Origin: Paenibacillus caui
Lineage (GTDB): Bacteria > Bacillota > Bacilli > Paenibacillales > Paenibacillaceae
Assembly (NCBI RefSeq): GCF_019904135.1
Contig: NZ_JAIOGQ010000008.1
Span: 62,001 to 126,000 of the forward strand
Length of the DNA stretch: 64,000 nucleotides
Direction: 5' to 3'
Of this stretch, positions 1 to 8,822 are shown one piece after another (the first letter of the stretch is position 1; every line of letters begins with the position of its first letter). The notes below the pieces were generated by a model that saw nothing but the letters and a program-made list of their open reading frames with translations, had not been told where the DNA came from and searched no databases. Position numbers and translations under genes: made by a program.

Positions 1-138
1 CATATCAAGGGCATAAAACTTGGGTTTGCCCGGTTCTTCCTTGGTTTTGAATGTCTGATTCTCATCCCAGTAGGTCTGCCATTTCGGCTCAAGGCTCTGC
101 GGGTGATAGCCGCTGCCAATTTCGTTATTTTCCGACAT
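1..138 (-). CDS. leuS: Leucyl-tRNA synthetase, N-terminal fragment
   Basis: Only the first 46 codons lie in the window; the gene runs off the left edge. The translated start ([20 protein letters not shown], then a region ending KFYALDM) is the recognisable N-terminus of class I leucyl-tRNA synthetase, just before the usual FPYPSG segment. The enzyme charges tRNA-Leu in the cytoplasm. The ATG has an AAGGAGGA ribosome binding site 7-8 bases upstream. The leucine T-box leader upstream supports the assignment independently. Confidence 0.93.
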   Translation of the reverse strand, partial: MSENNEIGSGYHPQSLEPKWQTYWDENQTFKTKEEPGKPKFYALDM

Positions 139-242
139 GAAAAGGTTCCTCCTTCATTTGCTGCACTTAACAATTTCAAAATAGAGTAAGACTTAAAGAC
201 GAGTACCTTGGCACCGCGCCGTATTAAGGCTTCCTACATATT

Positions 243-563
243 AAAAAACCTCTCATCCATAGCGTATAATCGCTAGGGACGAGAGGTTTATTCCCGTGGT
301 ACCACCCTAGTTAGCTTCGGGCATGCTTTGCCTTTGGCTCACTTTGCGCCCGTAACGCAGGCGAATGCGATGATGTTCCCCCTGCAGCCAATCCAAAATG
401 CGTGCTCAGATGCCCGCGAACATGGCTTACAGTGTTTGCATCATAACTCAGAGGCGAGTTCATTTCGAGCTGCTCACCGGCTTGCACCAACCGCCGATTC
501 TCTGAACAGCAGCAGCAAAATTAATAATCCTCATCACAGTTGTCAAAATATCCATTTTTAATA
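243..563 (-). promoter_or_regulatory. Leucine T-box leader with terminator, upstream of leuS
   Basis: On the minus strand the leader carries the T-box core AGGGTGGTACCACGGGAATAA (plus-strand 288-308). A terminator follows immediately: 8-bp arms at 247-254 and 281-288, an inner 4-bp stem (261-264/271-274) and a run of U residues (243-248). A Stem I region precedes it. The triplet at 456-458 reads CUC in the RNA, in a GAA-CUC context, and is the likely leucine specifier. Uncharged tRNA-Leu would stabilise the antiterminator and permit leuS transcription. The T-box core and terminator are certain; specifier placement is inferred from context. Confidence 0.93.
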
Positions 564-569
564 CCCATT

Positions 570-599
570 ATTATATCTAACGAACAGCTGTCAAGTCAA
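570..599 (-). promoter_or_regulatory. Sigma-A promoter for the leuS T-box transcript
   Basis: Minus-strand TTGACT (594-599) and TATAAT (570-575) are separated by 18 bases, placing the transcript start near 563, just ahead of the T-box Stem I. A second, overlapping TTGACA is present but gives a 13-base spacer and is less likely to be used. Confidence 0.8.
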
Positions 600-677
600 T
601 GAGCCTTTACGGGATGGGTTCATGTTATAAACCTGCCTGTTCTGGAGACTATTAACTTGAACCGATGAAACGTTACC

Positions 678-1556
678 TTAAAATCCGCGGTCCAAAGCCA
701 TTTGCGAAAGCGCCAAGGCGCCGCACAAGCCGGCATTGTCGCCAAGCTGTGGCGGAACGATGTAGCTGCCGATATTTTCATTCAGGCTTGGATGCTGCAC
801 ATAACCGCCGAGCAGCTCTTTCAGTTTGGCGTGAATCAACGGGAACAGCTGCAGCTGCTTCATCACGCCGCCGCCCATAATGATTTTCTCGGGAGACAGA
901 ACCAATACATAATTCATAAGGGCTTGAGCCAGATAATAGGCTTCCATCTCCCATGCCGGATGATCCTTCGGAAGATCGCCAGCCGGAACCCCCCACCGTT
1001 TCCCGATGGCAGGTCCTGCCGCAAGACCTTCGAGACAATCTCCATGGAACGGACACGTTCCTTCGAATTTATCGTCCGGATGACGGCGCACAATAATATG
1101 GCCCATCTCAGGATGGGACAGCCCGTGAACCAGCTTTCCGTCGATCATGGCTCCAACGCCGATCCCTGTGCCCACTGTGATATAGATGCAGCTGCCCGTG
1201 CCCTTCGCGGCTCCCCACAGGGTTTCGCCAAGCGCAGCACCGTTCACGTCGGTGTCAAAGGCAAGCGGAACATCAAACTCGGACTTAAGCGTACCTACAA
1301 CATTGAAATTGCTCCAATAAGGTTTTGGAGTGGTTGTGATATAACCATATGTATCACTATCAAGGACCGGATCAATCGGTCCGAAAGAGCCAACACCAAG
1401 CGCTTCGATTGGTTTGTCTTTAAAAAAGGCGATCACTTTCCCCATCGTTTCTTCCGGTGTTGTCGTCGGAAAGCTGACACGTTCAAGAACCTCTCCGTCT
1501 TTGGTCCCTACGCCGCAAATAAATTTGGTTCCGCCAGCTTCTATAGCTCCTAGCAT
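678..1556 (-). CDS. scrK: ROK-family fructokinase
   Basis: 292 residues, full length for Bacillus-type fructokinases (ScrK/GmuE/YdhR group). It phosphorylates fructose to fructose-6-phosphate in the cytoplasm. N-terminal ATP-binding motif GAIEAGGTKF, catalytic-region motif AFDTDVNGAALGE, phosphate loop VGTGIGVG, and the zinc-binding segment HPDDKFEGTCPFHGDCLEG (His plus Cys-x2-His-x2-Cys) specific to this ROK subgroup. ATG start preceded by GGGAGAAGG. It stands alone, divergent from the tRNA-Pro gene; no adjacent sugar transporter indicates a dedicated pathway. Confidence 0.9.
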   Translation of the reverse strand: MLGAIEAGGTKFICGVGTKDGEVLERVSFPTTTPEETMGKVIAFFKDKPIEALGVGSFGPIDPVLDSDTYGYITTTPKPYWSNFNVVGTLKSEFDVPLAFDTDVNGAALGETLWGAAKGTGSCIYITVGTGIGVGAMIDGKLVHGLSHPEMGHIIVRRHPDDKFEGTCPFHGDCLEGLAAGPAIGKRWGVPAGDLPKDHPAWEMEAYYLAQALMNYVLVLSPEKIIMGGGVMKQLQLFPLIHAKLKELLGGYVQHPSLNENIGSYIVPPQLGDNAGLCGALALSQMALDRGF

Positions 1557-1696
1557 ATCCTTCTCCCCAATCTGTTGAATAATGAAAATTTACTCATAAC
1601 GATTGTATCACAAACTGATGATGAATGTATGTTAAAAAGTAACCGTTTTCCGGAAAGTTTCACATCTCTGTAATACAATCTTGTACGTGCTGGGAC

Positions 1697-1726
1697 TTTA
1701 CAGATACAAAAAAAGAGGATTATAAT
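1697..1726 (+). promoter_or_regulatory. Promoter of tRNA-Pro
   Basis: TTTACA (1697-1702) and a perfect TATAAT (1721-1726) with an 18-base spacer, about 38 bases upstream of the mature tRNA 5' end. Confidence 0.75.
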
Positions 1727-1763
1727 TTATAGGCAGCTTGTTATTTGTTCGTGAAGTAATTAA

Positions 1764-1837
1764 CGAGACGTGGCTCAGCTTGGTAGAGCGCTTGCTTCGG
1801 GAGCAAGAGGTCGCAGGTTCAAATCCTGTCGTCTCGA
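1764..1837 (+). tRNA. tRNA-Pro (anticodon CGG)
   Basis: A complete cloverleaf can be drawn. The acceptor stem CGAGACG pairs with CGTCTCG and the discriminator base is A. D-stem GCTC/GAGC encloses an AGCTTGGTA loop. The anticodon stem CTTGC/GCAAG has loop TTCGGGA, giving anticodon CGG (1798-1800). T-stem GCAGG/CCTGT has loop TTCAAAT. CCA is not encoded. A T-run follows directly. Confidence 0.96.
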
Positions 1838-1863
1838 TTTTTTTTGCAATAAAGAGTTTTAGA

Positions 1864-1910
1864 GACAACAACCTTTTGGATTAACAAATCTGAAGGGAGT
1901 TGTCTTTTTT
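1864..1910 (+). terminator. Rho-independent terminator after tRNA-Pro
   Basis: Outer arms GACAAC (1864-1869) and GTTGTC (1899-1904), inner CCTT/AAGG, followed by six T residues. Confidence 0.7.
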
Positions 1911-1954
1911 ATGCAATCGCCGCTTCATATATTCAGATCATCATCTTGAAACTG

Positions 1955-1994
1955 AAAAAGACGGAGAGCATCGTCGCCGGCGCACTCCGTCTTT
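1955..1994 (-). terminator. Terminator of the secreted-protein gene
   Basis: Perfect 10-bp arms AAAGACGGAG (1957-1966) and CTCCGTCTTT (1985-1994); read on the minus strand it ends in a U-run, just past the stop codon of the gene upstream. Confidence 0.85.
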
Positions 1995-2055
1995 CCTTGT
2001 CTACTTCCGAATCGGCCCTTAAAAAGCAGTTATGCGAACAATCACCCGGTTAAGC

Positions 2056-2619
2056 TTACGGTACGATCGTTTCGCCGGGGCCGTGGAAGTCATCCACATT
2101 AATATGTCCCCAACCGCCTGTTTTGTTGTCTACCACTTTAAAATAAAATTGGACCCCATACGGGATAGGCCAGATCACCCTGCGGTAGGTTTCGCTGTTC
2201 TCCCCTGTAGCGCGATACAGCTCTTCTCCCGTTTCATTGTTAATTAAAGCAACATACAAATTATCGATATCATTGCCCCCGCCAATAAGGAAATCGACAT
2301 ACAATTTGCCCCAATAGGAATAAAACGTGGTCGACTTCAACGTGCCGGTAGCATCGTCGCCTGCATTCTTATAACCCCAGACGTGGTAGGTGCCCACATG
2401 ATTGAAAGGCCCGCCCCAGCCCCAATCCGTATCGTTCGTCACGGTAAACGCATTGCCGGTTACCGTCCAACCGTTAAAATTGCCCACTTCAAAACTGCCG
2501 TTCGAAACGTAATTAGGGGGAACGGAAGCCGAAGCCGGAAGAATGGCGAAAAGGCTTACAAAAAGCGCTGTCACGATCAATGTCAAAAATTTTTTTCTTG
2601 AACCAAATACTCGAGTCAT
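2056..2619 (-). CDS. Small secreted protein with galactose-binding-like fold
   Basis: 187 residues. The N-terminus has a basic stretch (TRVFGSRKK), a hydrophobic core and a likely signal-peptidase site after PASAS, so export is predicted. The mature part opens with YVSNGSFEVGNFNGWTV, a signature of jelly-roll carbohydrate-binding and DUF642-like modules (N-G-S-F/G-W). It continues with alternating aromatic and Asp/Asn-rich strands and ends near DDFHGPG. No catalytic domain is visible, so a binding or surface role is inferred. ATG start with GGGAGGTAATCGC upstream. It has its own terminator and no obvious operon partner. Confidence 0.75.
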   Translation of the reverse strand: MTRVFGSRKKFLTLIVTALFVSLFAILPASASVPPNYVSNGSFEVGNFNGWTVTGNAFTVTNDTDWGWGGPFNHVGTYHVWGYKNAGDDATGTLKSTTFYSYWGKLYVDFLIGGGNDIDNLYVALINNETGEELYRATGENSETYRRVIWPIPYGVQFYFKVVDNKTGGWGHINVDDFHGPGETIVP

Positions 2620-2894
2620 GCGATTACCTCCCGGTTAAGTATATTCAAAGGGCCGTTTCATAGATTAATTTACCATGAAATCCCAGTCTATGAACATAAA
2701 CATATGGAATATTTTGTGTCATTTTCGTATAAATGAACACTTTTTACTATCTATTGAGATTACATTAGGCCGCATGACCTAATTGAGCAGGGTTAAACTA
2801 GGGAGTGTCTTTGACCAAGGGAAGCTCGTGATGGGGTTGCTGCCGCTATTATTCCGGACGGTATCGGTCATAGTGGACCTTTCAAAATAGTCAA

Positions 2895-2930
2895 ACAAGA
2901 AAGACGGGGTCACGGCCCCGTCTTTCTTGT
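2895..2930 (-). terminator. Strong hairpin terminator of the glycine-zipper gene
   Basis: Perfect 15-bp arms (2895-2909 and 2916-2930) around a 6-base loop; the right arm ends on the first base of the stop codon of the minus-strand gene. Confidence 0.85.
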
Positions 2931-3271
2931 TACTGAATCGCTTCTTCAACCGGCTCTACAACCTGGTTTACCAGCGAGTTCCGGCTTAACATACTGCCCG
3001 CCTGCCCGCCTACAATTCGTCCCACACGGTTGCCCAGCACGCCGCCAAGCATTGCCCCAACCACGGTACCTACGCCGGGCATCATTGCACTGCCGAGCAC
3101 CGCTCCATACTCCACTCCGGCCATTACGCCGACCGCCCCGGTTACGTTCTCTACCGTTTGCGCCGTATACTGCTTCTTGCCTATCTTTCCTTCCTGCAAA
3201 TTCCTGGTGTCTTGAAGCTGCGACATGCCTCCGGCAAGAAGGCCTGCCCATAATGATCCGCCTTGGAACAT
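2930..3271 (-). CDS. Glycine-zipper membrane protein
   Basis: 113 residues. Residues about 43-98 are a long run of small residues with repeated G-x3-G/A spacing (GAVGVMAG, GSAMMPGVGTVVGAMLGG, GNRVGRIVGG), the pattern of glycine-zipper proteins that pack tightly in or against membranes. The N-terminal third is polar (RNLQEGKIGKKQ). No signal peptide or lipobox. ATG start with TGGAGGGCTTCCT upstream. It neighbours another small membrane protein and diverges from the large P-type ATPase, suggesting a shared membrane role. Function is not recognised. Confidence 0.75.
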   Translation of the reverse strand: MFQGGSLWAGLLAGGMSQLQDTRNLQEGKIGKKQYTAQTVENVTGAVGVMAGVEYGAVLGSAMMPGVGTVVGAMLGGVLGNRVGRIVGGQAGSMLSRNSLVNQVVEPVEEAIQ

Positions 3272-3349
3272 AGGAAGCCCTCCATTCTTCTTTATAACTG
3301 CATAACCGCATCTAGCGGTCTTATTTGATTGTGCCCAATTTGTGTTTAG

Positions 3350-3571
3350 TTATTGGTTTTTACGCTTGGGAAATATTTTCTCATCGTTCGTGGTCAGAGA
3401 TTGAAGCTTGCTTTGTGCCGCGGCACCTGCATCCTTCGCCATTTCGGTTAGATCGAGTACAGTCTCCGTTCCTCTAACCGCCCATCTTCTCACGGTTTTT
3501 CTAGCTTCCGGCGACAATGCAAACAATAAAGCTGCTGCCCCCAGTATCAAACCTGCACGTGATTTAATCAT
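3350..3571 (-). CDS. Small YtxH-like single-pass membrane protein
   Basis: 73 residues: one N-terminal hydrophobic helix (GLILGAAALLFALSP), then a basic amphipathic stretch (EARKTVRRWAVRG) and a second helix rich in Ala, Lys and Glu, ending in a basic tail (KRKNQ). Architecture resembles YtxH/DUF5132-type small proteins, but the family is not certain. A strong TTGGAGGG site precedes the ATG. It diverges from the P-type ATPase across a 170-bp promoter region. Confidence 0.75.
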   Translation of the reverse strand: MIKSRAGLILGAAALLFALSPEARKTVRRWAVRGTETVLDLTEMAKDAGAAAQSKLQSLTTNDEKIFPKRKNQ

Positions 3572-3664
3572 GAGAACCCTCCAAAAAATGGATTAACTTA
3601 AGTGAATAAGATTATCTCTCCAACGATGGAGTTTTATGCGTTAATGGCTCAGCAAATCGGAGGT

Positions 3665-3693
3665 GCATAACCTAGATTAAATTGTAAATACTA
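3665..3693 (+). promoter_or_regulatory. Possible forespore (sigma-F/G-like) promoter of the P-type ATPase operon
   Basis: GCATA (3665-3669), 17 bases, then AATACTA (3687-3693), six of seven matches to the sigma-G -10 consensus CATnHTA. It lies about 45 bases upstream of the ATPase start. On the opposite strand, upstream of the small membrane gene, another GCATA with an 18-base spacer precedes GATAATC. These are short degenerate motifs, so this is an inference. Confidence 0.35.
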
Positions 3694-3740
3694 CTTTCGC
3701 GTAAATAAACTGCAGTAAACCTCTTAAAAGGAGCAATTTC

Positions 3741-6700
3741 ATGTCGACTACCGCTCATCACAGCAGGTTTGTCCGCTTTTTGCCGGGGCGTATTCGCCTG
3801 GAATTTGCAGGTCTGCTGCACAGCAAACAGGCAGAACTATCTTTACGTCGGGAGCTGGCGCTCCTGGCAGGTGTTACTAGAGCCGAAGCATCCTCGATCA
3901 CCGGCCGAATTCTCATTGTATATGACGAACGGCAAACTTCCGGGCGTCAGCTTCTGCATCAGCTGGAGCTGCTGGAAAGCAAATACACCGGTCATGGTCA
4001 AGAAGAAAAAAACGTCGAAGCATGTCAGGATACGCCTGTACATATAACTGCAGAGCAGGAAGCATTCCCCGAAGTGTGCGCCTCGTCGGAAACGCCGAAG
4101 CTGCCGCTGCAGCCTTCAGTGCAAGCAGGTTCTTTTCAGGATTTAAGAACTGTGCCGGAAGCGCTGAGGACAATACCGGATCCGGTCTTTCCGCGATCCG
4201 CTTCACCGCCAGGCGTTCCCCTTCCACTTGCAATTGCAATGGGCGGACTTCTGGCGCTTGGAACCAAACAGTTGATTTTCGGCAAGTCAGCACTCGCACA
4301 AAACCCGGTACCTTTCTACATGTCCGGGGTGGTCGCCGCCGTTACAGGTTACCCTTTCCTTCGGAGGGGTTTTACTCGTCTCACAGAGCAGAGGAAGCTC
4401 AGCCCCGATCTGATCCTGGGCACCGCTGCGTTAGGGCTTGCACTAGTCAGGGAGAATCTTGTCGTATTGGGAGCTTTAAGCATTATGCAATACGTGAATT
4501 GGAAACGCAGCCGGATCGGACTGACCGATGCCGATACTCAGCTGCTTTCTCCTGAAATTCAAGCCTATAGCGAACGTGCCGGCCGCTGGGGCGTGGCGGC
4601 CGCAGCGGCCACCTGGCTGTTCACCCGCAGTCCCCTGCGGGCCATTGCGGTCTTGCTTGCCGCCAATCCACGGCCGGCGACGATTCCGGTTAAGACGGCG
4701 TGGCAGCAGGCGGAGCTTTATTCCAAGGAAGCTGAGCCGAATCTTCCCCAAGGAGCTTCGTTAGCGCATTTGGCCCAAACCGGAACGCTGCTGCTGGAAG
4801 ACTCGTCCTTGCTTATGCAGACGAATATTCAGGAGACAGAATGTGTGTCCCACGAGGAAGACCCGGACAAGATCATTTGTCTGGCAGCAGGATTGATGAA
4901 AAAAACCAAGCATCCGTGGAAAGAGGAAGTGCTGCAGAAAGCAGAGCTAACGTGCCGCACGTTACGCTCGGCCTTCCACGTCGCCGAGGAAGAGGACGGA
5001 ATTACCGGTCTCATCAGCAATACGTCTTATTGCATCGGCAATCTCGCGTATTGCAAACGGCACGGAATTTCGTTCGAGCGGTATTACCTTGAAGCTAAAC
5101 GGATCGAAAACAAAGGTTACGATGTGCTGTACCTGGCTAAGCAAATCGGCGGCAATTGGGTAAGCCAAGGGTTGATCTATCGCGGACAGCAGCTCAAGTC
5201 GGACCGAAGAGAACTGCTCGCGCGAGCGCGGCAGCAGGGCCTCAAGACCGCCGTGCTGGAGGATAGCTCCGGCATCGGCCGGGAAGCGCTAGCCCGGCTC
5301 GGCCTCAACACGGATTGGCTGGATACTCATATCACTGAAGCGGCGGAACGTATCGCAAAGCTTCATGAACAAGGAAACCGTGTCCTCCTGGTGAGCGAGT
5401 CTTCCGGTGAGTACAGCCGCTATTTATTGGAAGCCGGCGTCGCGGGCGTCACGTTCGACCAGCTAGGGCAGGTACTCGATGCCAAACAGTCCGCTCAAAA
5501 GATGGAGAGCACTATAAATGAGCATTTCCAAATTACTAAGAAATGGAACCTATTCGGATCGCTGCTTGCCGCCTTTGGCGTGCTAAGCGCCCCGATTGTG
5601 AATTTAGCCAGCGACTCCCTGTCACTGATCTTTCTTTCCCGTTCACAAAAGCTGGCCCAGCAGGCATTTCCTGCAGACGTAGCCTTTGACGCCCGAGCCC
5701 AAAACGAGGTGGCCGCGACAGCAGAAGCCGCCATGTGGCACGGTTTGCCATGGGAATCAGTCACGCAGCAGCTTCAGGTTAATGTGCAGCGCGGCTTAAC
5801 AGCGGCTCAAGTGAACGAGGCGCGCGGCCGATACGGAATGAATCGGCTGGCCGAAAAGGAGCATACACCCTGGATCGTCTCCTATGCCGGCCAGTTCAAA
5901 GAATTTACGACGCTGATTTTGCTTGGCACCTCGGTGATTGCCTTGTTTACGGGCGGACTGTTTGACGGTCTTGCCATGGGAACCATTCTACTTGCAAACG
6001 CAGCGATTGGCACGTTCCAGGAGCGAAAAGCCGAGCGGATTGTTGAAAGCTTGAATCAGTTTCAGCCTCCAGCCAGCAAGGTCATCCGCGACGGCATGGA
6101 ACAAAACATTAGTGCAATCGACCTTGTACCGGGCGACATCGTGTGCCTTGAGCCGGGCGACCGGGTCCCTGCGGATATCCGCCTAATTCGCGCGTGGAAT
6201 CTGGAAGTGAACGAATCGGCCTTAACCGGCGAGTCGGTCCCCGTTGCCAAGAAAGAGACCGAGGCCGCAGGAGATTGTCCGCTTTCGGAGCGCAGCTGCA
6301 TGCTGTATATGGGTACGGATATCTCCCGAGGAAAAGCCTTGGGTGTGGTCGTGCAAACCGGCATGAATACGGAATTCGGGCATATGATGTCACTGCTCAA
6401 AACCAATGAGAAGACGGTCACACCGCTTCAGGAAAAGACAACTTCCATCAGTAAAAAATTTATTAAATGGGCATTTATCGCCGGAAGTATCGTATTTGTT
6501 TCCGGGCTTCTTCGAGGCGTTCCGTTTACTCAGTTAGTGAGTACTTCAGTCACGTTGATTGCTTCGGCCATTCCTGAGGGGCTCCCGGTTACGATTACAA
6601 TCGCGCTGAGCGCGGGCATCTACCGGATGTCCAAGAAAAATGCCCTAGTCCGCAAGCTGTCGGCATTGGAGACACTGGGCCATGCGACCATTATCTGTAC

Positions 6701-8477
6701 GGATAAAACAGGCACGCTGACCAGAAATGAAATGACGGTCCAAGAGGTCGCCACCATCGGCCGCGCCTGGGAAGTATCCGGCATCGGGTACCGCCCGAAT
6801 GGCGGTTTCCGGGAAAAGAACCGGGCAGATCATGGCTCCGGCTTGCCGGATTCCAAAGCACATGAAAACTCCGTCACGCAGCCGGAACTCCAGCGAATCC
6901 TGCAGATTGCCTGCTTGTGCAATAACAGCAAATTGGTAAATGAAGGGGACTCCTGGTCGATGCAAGGAGATCCGACCGAGGGTGCTCTGCTGACGATGGC
7001 CTATAAAGGCGGGGTCAAGCCGAAACAGTTGACCCATTGGCAACGCGGCGCTGAGGTCCCTTTTGACTCCGGCATAGGAAAAATGAGCGTGGTATGCAAG
7101 GATACCTCGTCCGGGCATAATTGTTACATTTTCTCAAAGGGCTCCGTAGAATCAATTCTCAGCCGCTGCAGCAAGTATCAGCAGAATGGCGAAGTGTACC
7201 CGATCACCGAGCAGGTTCAAGCGGATATCCTGAAGCAAAGCGAACGGCTCGCCTCCAGCGCGCTCCGTGTGCTCGGCTTCTCTTACCGTCCTCTGCAAAC
7301 GGACGAGCATGACCAGCAGGCAGATCTCGACGAGCGGGATATGATCTACGTAGGCATGGTCGGCATGATTGATCCGCCGAAGGCCGATGTGCGAAAAAGC
7401 ATCGAAGAGGCGATTTCCCTCGGCGTTAGGCCTGTTATGATTACCGGGGATCATCCGATCACGGCCATCACTATCGCTGAGCAAATTGGAATTACGGGCG
7501 GCAGCCTGCCGGGTCAAGTACTCACGGGTCATGAACTTGACCGCATGAGCGATGAGGAACTCGAGCAGTCTGTCGACCGGGTGTCCATCTTTGCCCGAAT
7601 GACGCCTGAGCATAAGCTGCGCATCGTCAGCATGCTGCGCAAAAAAGGGCATATCGTCGCCATGACTGGGGATGGGGTGAATGACAGTCCCGCGATCAAG
7701 CGGGCTGACGTCGGAATCGCGATGGGTCGAGCCGGGACGGAGGTCAGCAAAGCCACTGCCGATATCATACTGAAAGAAGACCACTTCGGCTCCATCGTAG
7801 ACGGAGTCAAGGAAGGCCGTACAATTATCGGCAATATCCGCAAAGCGCTTGGCTGTCTGCTGACCGGCAATCTCGCGGAAATTCTCGTCACGAGCGTCGC
7901 GGTTATTGCCGGTATGCCGATTCCGCTCGTGCCTATTCAAATTTTGCTCATGAATATGCTGACGGACGCGCTGCCGGCTATGATTCTGGCCGTCAACCCA
8001 GGCAGCAAGGCTAAGCAGACGAAGCGGACGAATATCGTGGACAAGTCGCTGTATCGCAAGGTAATTACGCGCGGAGTGCTGCTTGGCGCCGGTTCGCTCG
8101 CTCTGTTCAGTCTGGTTCTTGCCTCCGGGCAGCCAGTGGCTGTGGCGCAAAGCGTCGCTTTTGCGACTCTGGTGGCAGGCCAGTTGATCCAGACGTTCAG
8201 CTGGCGTCAGGAAGACACCGAACAAACAGTGGGCGATTGGAGTAAAGACCGCTTCCTCGTAGGCGCGTTGAGCATTTCCTGGCTCGCCCTTCTGGGCGCT
8301 CTCTATGTGCCTCCACTCAACCAGTTTTTCCATACTGCACCAATCGCTCTGCATCACTGGGGCCCAATTCTGCTCGTCGCAGGTTCTATTTCTTGGGTCT
8401 CCAAGCCGATCCTCTCCTTACTCGAAAGAATGGGCGGGAAGACGGACAAGGCGGCCCTCTCCTATTCCGCAGCCTAG
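3741..8477 (+). CDS. Giant P-type cation ATPase: HMA2-like head, decayed ATPase half, active P2-type half
   Basis: 1578 residues, about twice a usual P-type ATPase. Residues 9-19 (RFVRFLPGRIR) match the HMA2-type N-terminal signature. Residues about 160-620 resemble a P1B-type ATPase whose catalytic motif has decayed: the phosphorylation loop is EDSSLLMQ around D354 instead of DKTGTLT. Residues about 665-1560 form a complete ATPase: cation_ATPase_N, actuator TGES (829-832), membrane motif PEGLP (945-949), phosphorylation site DKTGTLT (D988), hinge GDGVND (1310-1315) and C-terminal helices. PEGLP indicates a P2 pump (calcium-like) rather than a CPC heavy-metal pump. Layout recalls mycobacterial CtpH/CtpI, from memory. 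AAAGGAG site upstream; it heads an operon with two small genes. Confidence 0.88.
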   Translation: MSTTAHHSRFVRFLPGRIRLEFAGLLHSKQAELSLRRELALLAGVTRAEASSITGRILIVYDERQTSGRQLLHQLELLESKYTGHGQEEKNVEACQDTPVHITAEQEAFPEVCASSETPKLPLQPSVQAGSFQDLRTVPEALRTIPDPVFPRSASPPGVPLPLAIAMGGLLALGTKQLIFGKSALAQNPVPFYMSGVVAAVTGYPFLRRGFTRLTEQRKLSPDLILGTAALGLALVRENLVVLGALSIMQYVNWKRSRIGLTDADTQLLSPEIQAYSERAGRWGVAAAAATWLFTRSPLRAIAVLLAANPRPATIPVKTAWQQAELYSKEAEPNLPQGASLAHLAQTGTLLLEDSSLLMQTNIQETECVSHEEDPDKIICLAAGLMKKTKHPWKEEVLQKAELTCRTLRSAFHVAEEEDGITGLISNTSYCIGNLAYCKRHGISFERYYLEAKRIENKGYDVLYLAKQIGGNWVSQGLIYRGQQLKSDRRELLARARQQGLKTAVLEDSSGIGREALARLGLNTDWLDTHITEAAERIAKLHEQGNRVLLVSESSGEYSRYLLEAGVAGVTFDQLGQVLDAKQSAQKMESTINEHFQITKKWNLFGSLLAAFGVLSAPIVNLASDSLSLIFLSRSQKLAQQAFPADVAFDARAQNEVAATAEAAMWHGLPWESVTQQLQVNVQRGLTAAQVNEARGRYGMNRLAEKEHTPWIVSYAGQFKEFTTLILLGTSVIALFTGGLFDGLAMGTILLANAAIGTFQERKAERIVESLNQFQPPASKVIRDGMEQNISAIDLVPGDIVCLEPGDRVPADIRLIRAWNLEVNESALTGESVPVAKKETEAAGDCPLSERSCMLYMGTDISRGKALGVVVQTGMNTEFGHMMSLLKTNEKTVTPLQEKTTSISKKFIKWAFIAGSIVFVSGLLRGVPFTQLVSTSVTLIASAIPEGLPVTITIALSAGIYRMSKKNALVRKLSALETLGHATIICTDKTGTLTRNEMTVQEVATIGRAWEVSGIGYRPNGGFREKNRADHGSGLPDSKAHENSVTQPELQRILQIACLCNNSKLVNEGDSWSMQGDPTEGALLTMAYKGGVKPKQLTHWQRGAEVPFDSGIGKMSVVCKDTSSGHNCYIFSKGSVESILSRCSKYQQNGEVYPITEQVQADILKQSERLASSALRVLGFSYRPLQTDEHDQQADLDERDMIYVGMVGMIDPPKADVRKSIEEAISLGVRPVMITGDHPITAITIAEQIGITGGSLPGQVLTGHELDRMSDEELEQSVDRVSIFARMTPEHKLRIVSMLRKKGHIVAMTGDGVNDSPAIKRADVGIAMGRAGTEVSKATADIILKEDHFGSIVDGVKEGRTIIGNIRKALGCLLTGNLAEILVTSVAVIAGMPIPLVPIQILLMNMLTDALPAMILAVNPGSKAKQTKRTNIVDKSLYRKVITRGVLLGAGSLALFSLVLASGQPVAVAQSVAFATLVAGQLIQTFSWRQEDTEQTVGDWSKDRFLVGALSISWLALLGALYVPPLNQFFHTAPIALHHWGPILLVAGSISWVSKPILSLLERMGGKTDKAALSYSAA

Positions 8478-8522
8478 CTGCGGGATAGGCTTTTCAAATC
8501 AATTCAAGGAGGTTACCCGCAC

Positions 8523-8822
8523 ATGCTCGGGAGAAATACAGAAAAGCTAATCGTTGGCACTGCACTTGCTTTTGCGGCCTCTACGCTTTGGCCGATTGTA
8601 AAGAATACCTTGAAGCCACTCGCAGAAACCGGGATGGAAGGCGCCGCAAGTTTGACAGACCGTATTCAATACGCCCTGCAGGTAGCTCGCGACGAAATCG
8701 AAGACATTGTCGCTGAAGCCCAATTCGAACGGCTGAGAAAGCAACTCGATCATGACATTTCCACAGAAGCCACTTTAACTGATGAAACTGGAGGCACACT
8801 GCATGCAAAATCAAACGATTGA
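8523..8822 (+). CDS. DUF5132-like small membrane protein
   Basis: 99 residues. A hydrophobic N-terminal helix (LIVGTALAFAASTLWPIV) is followed by an amphipathic acidic helix containing ARDEIEDIVAEAQ, characteristic of DUF5132-type proteins. An AAGGAGG site sits 10 bases before the ATG. It lies 45 bp after the ATPase stop and overlaps the next gene by 20 bp, so all three are probably co-transcribed and translationally coupled. Family knowledge places such proteins near HMA2-containing ATPases; the molecular role is unknown. Confidence 0.78.
   Translation: MLGRNTEKLIVGTALAFAASTLWPIVKNTLKPLAETGMEGAASLTDRIQYALQVARDEIEDIVAEAQFERLRKQLDHDISTEATLTDETGGTLHAKSND

Noticed and set aside
328-561. 77-codon plus-strand frame
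   Set aside because: Lies wholly within the minus-strand T-box leader, whose RNA structure explains the sequence.
702-1553. 283-codon open frame on the plus strand inside the fructokinase gene
   Set aside because: Exactly antisense to a gene with complete ROK motifs; no ribosome site and no recognisable protein.
7152-8357. 401-codon open frame antisense to the P-type ATPase
   Set aside because: High-GC antisense shadow; the plus-strand frame carries the conserved GDGVND and transmembrane regions.
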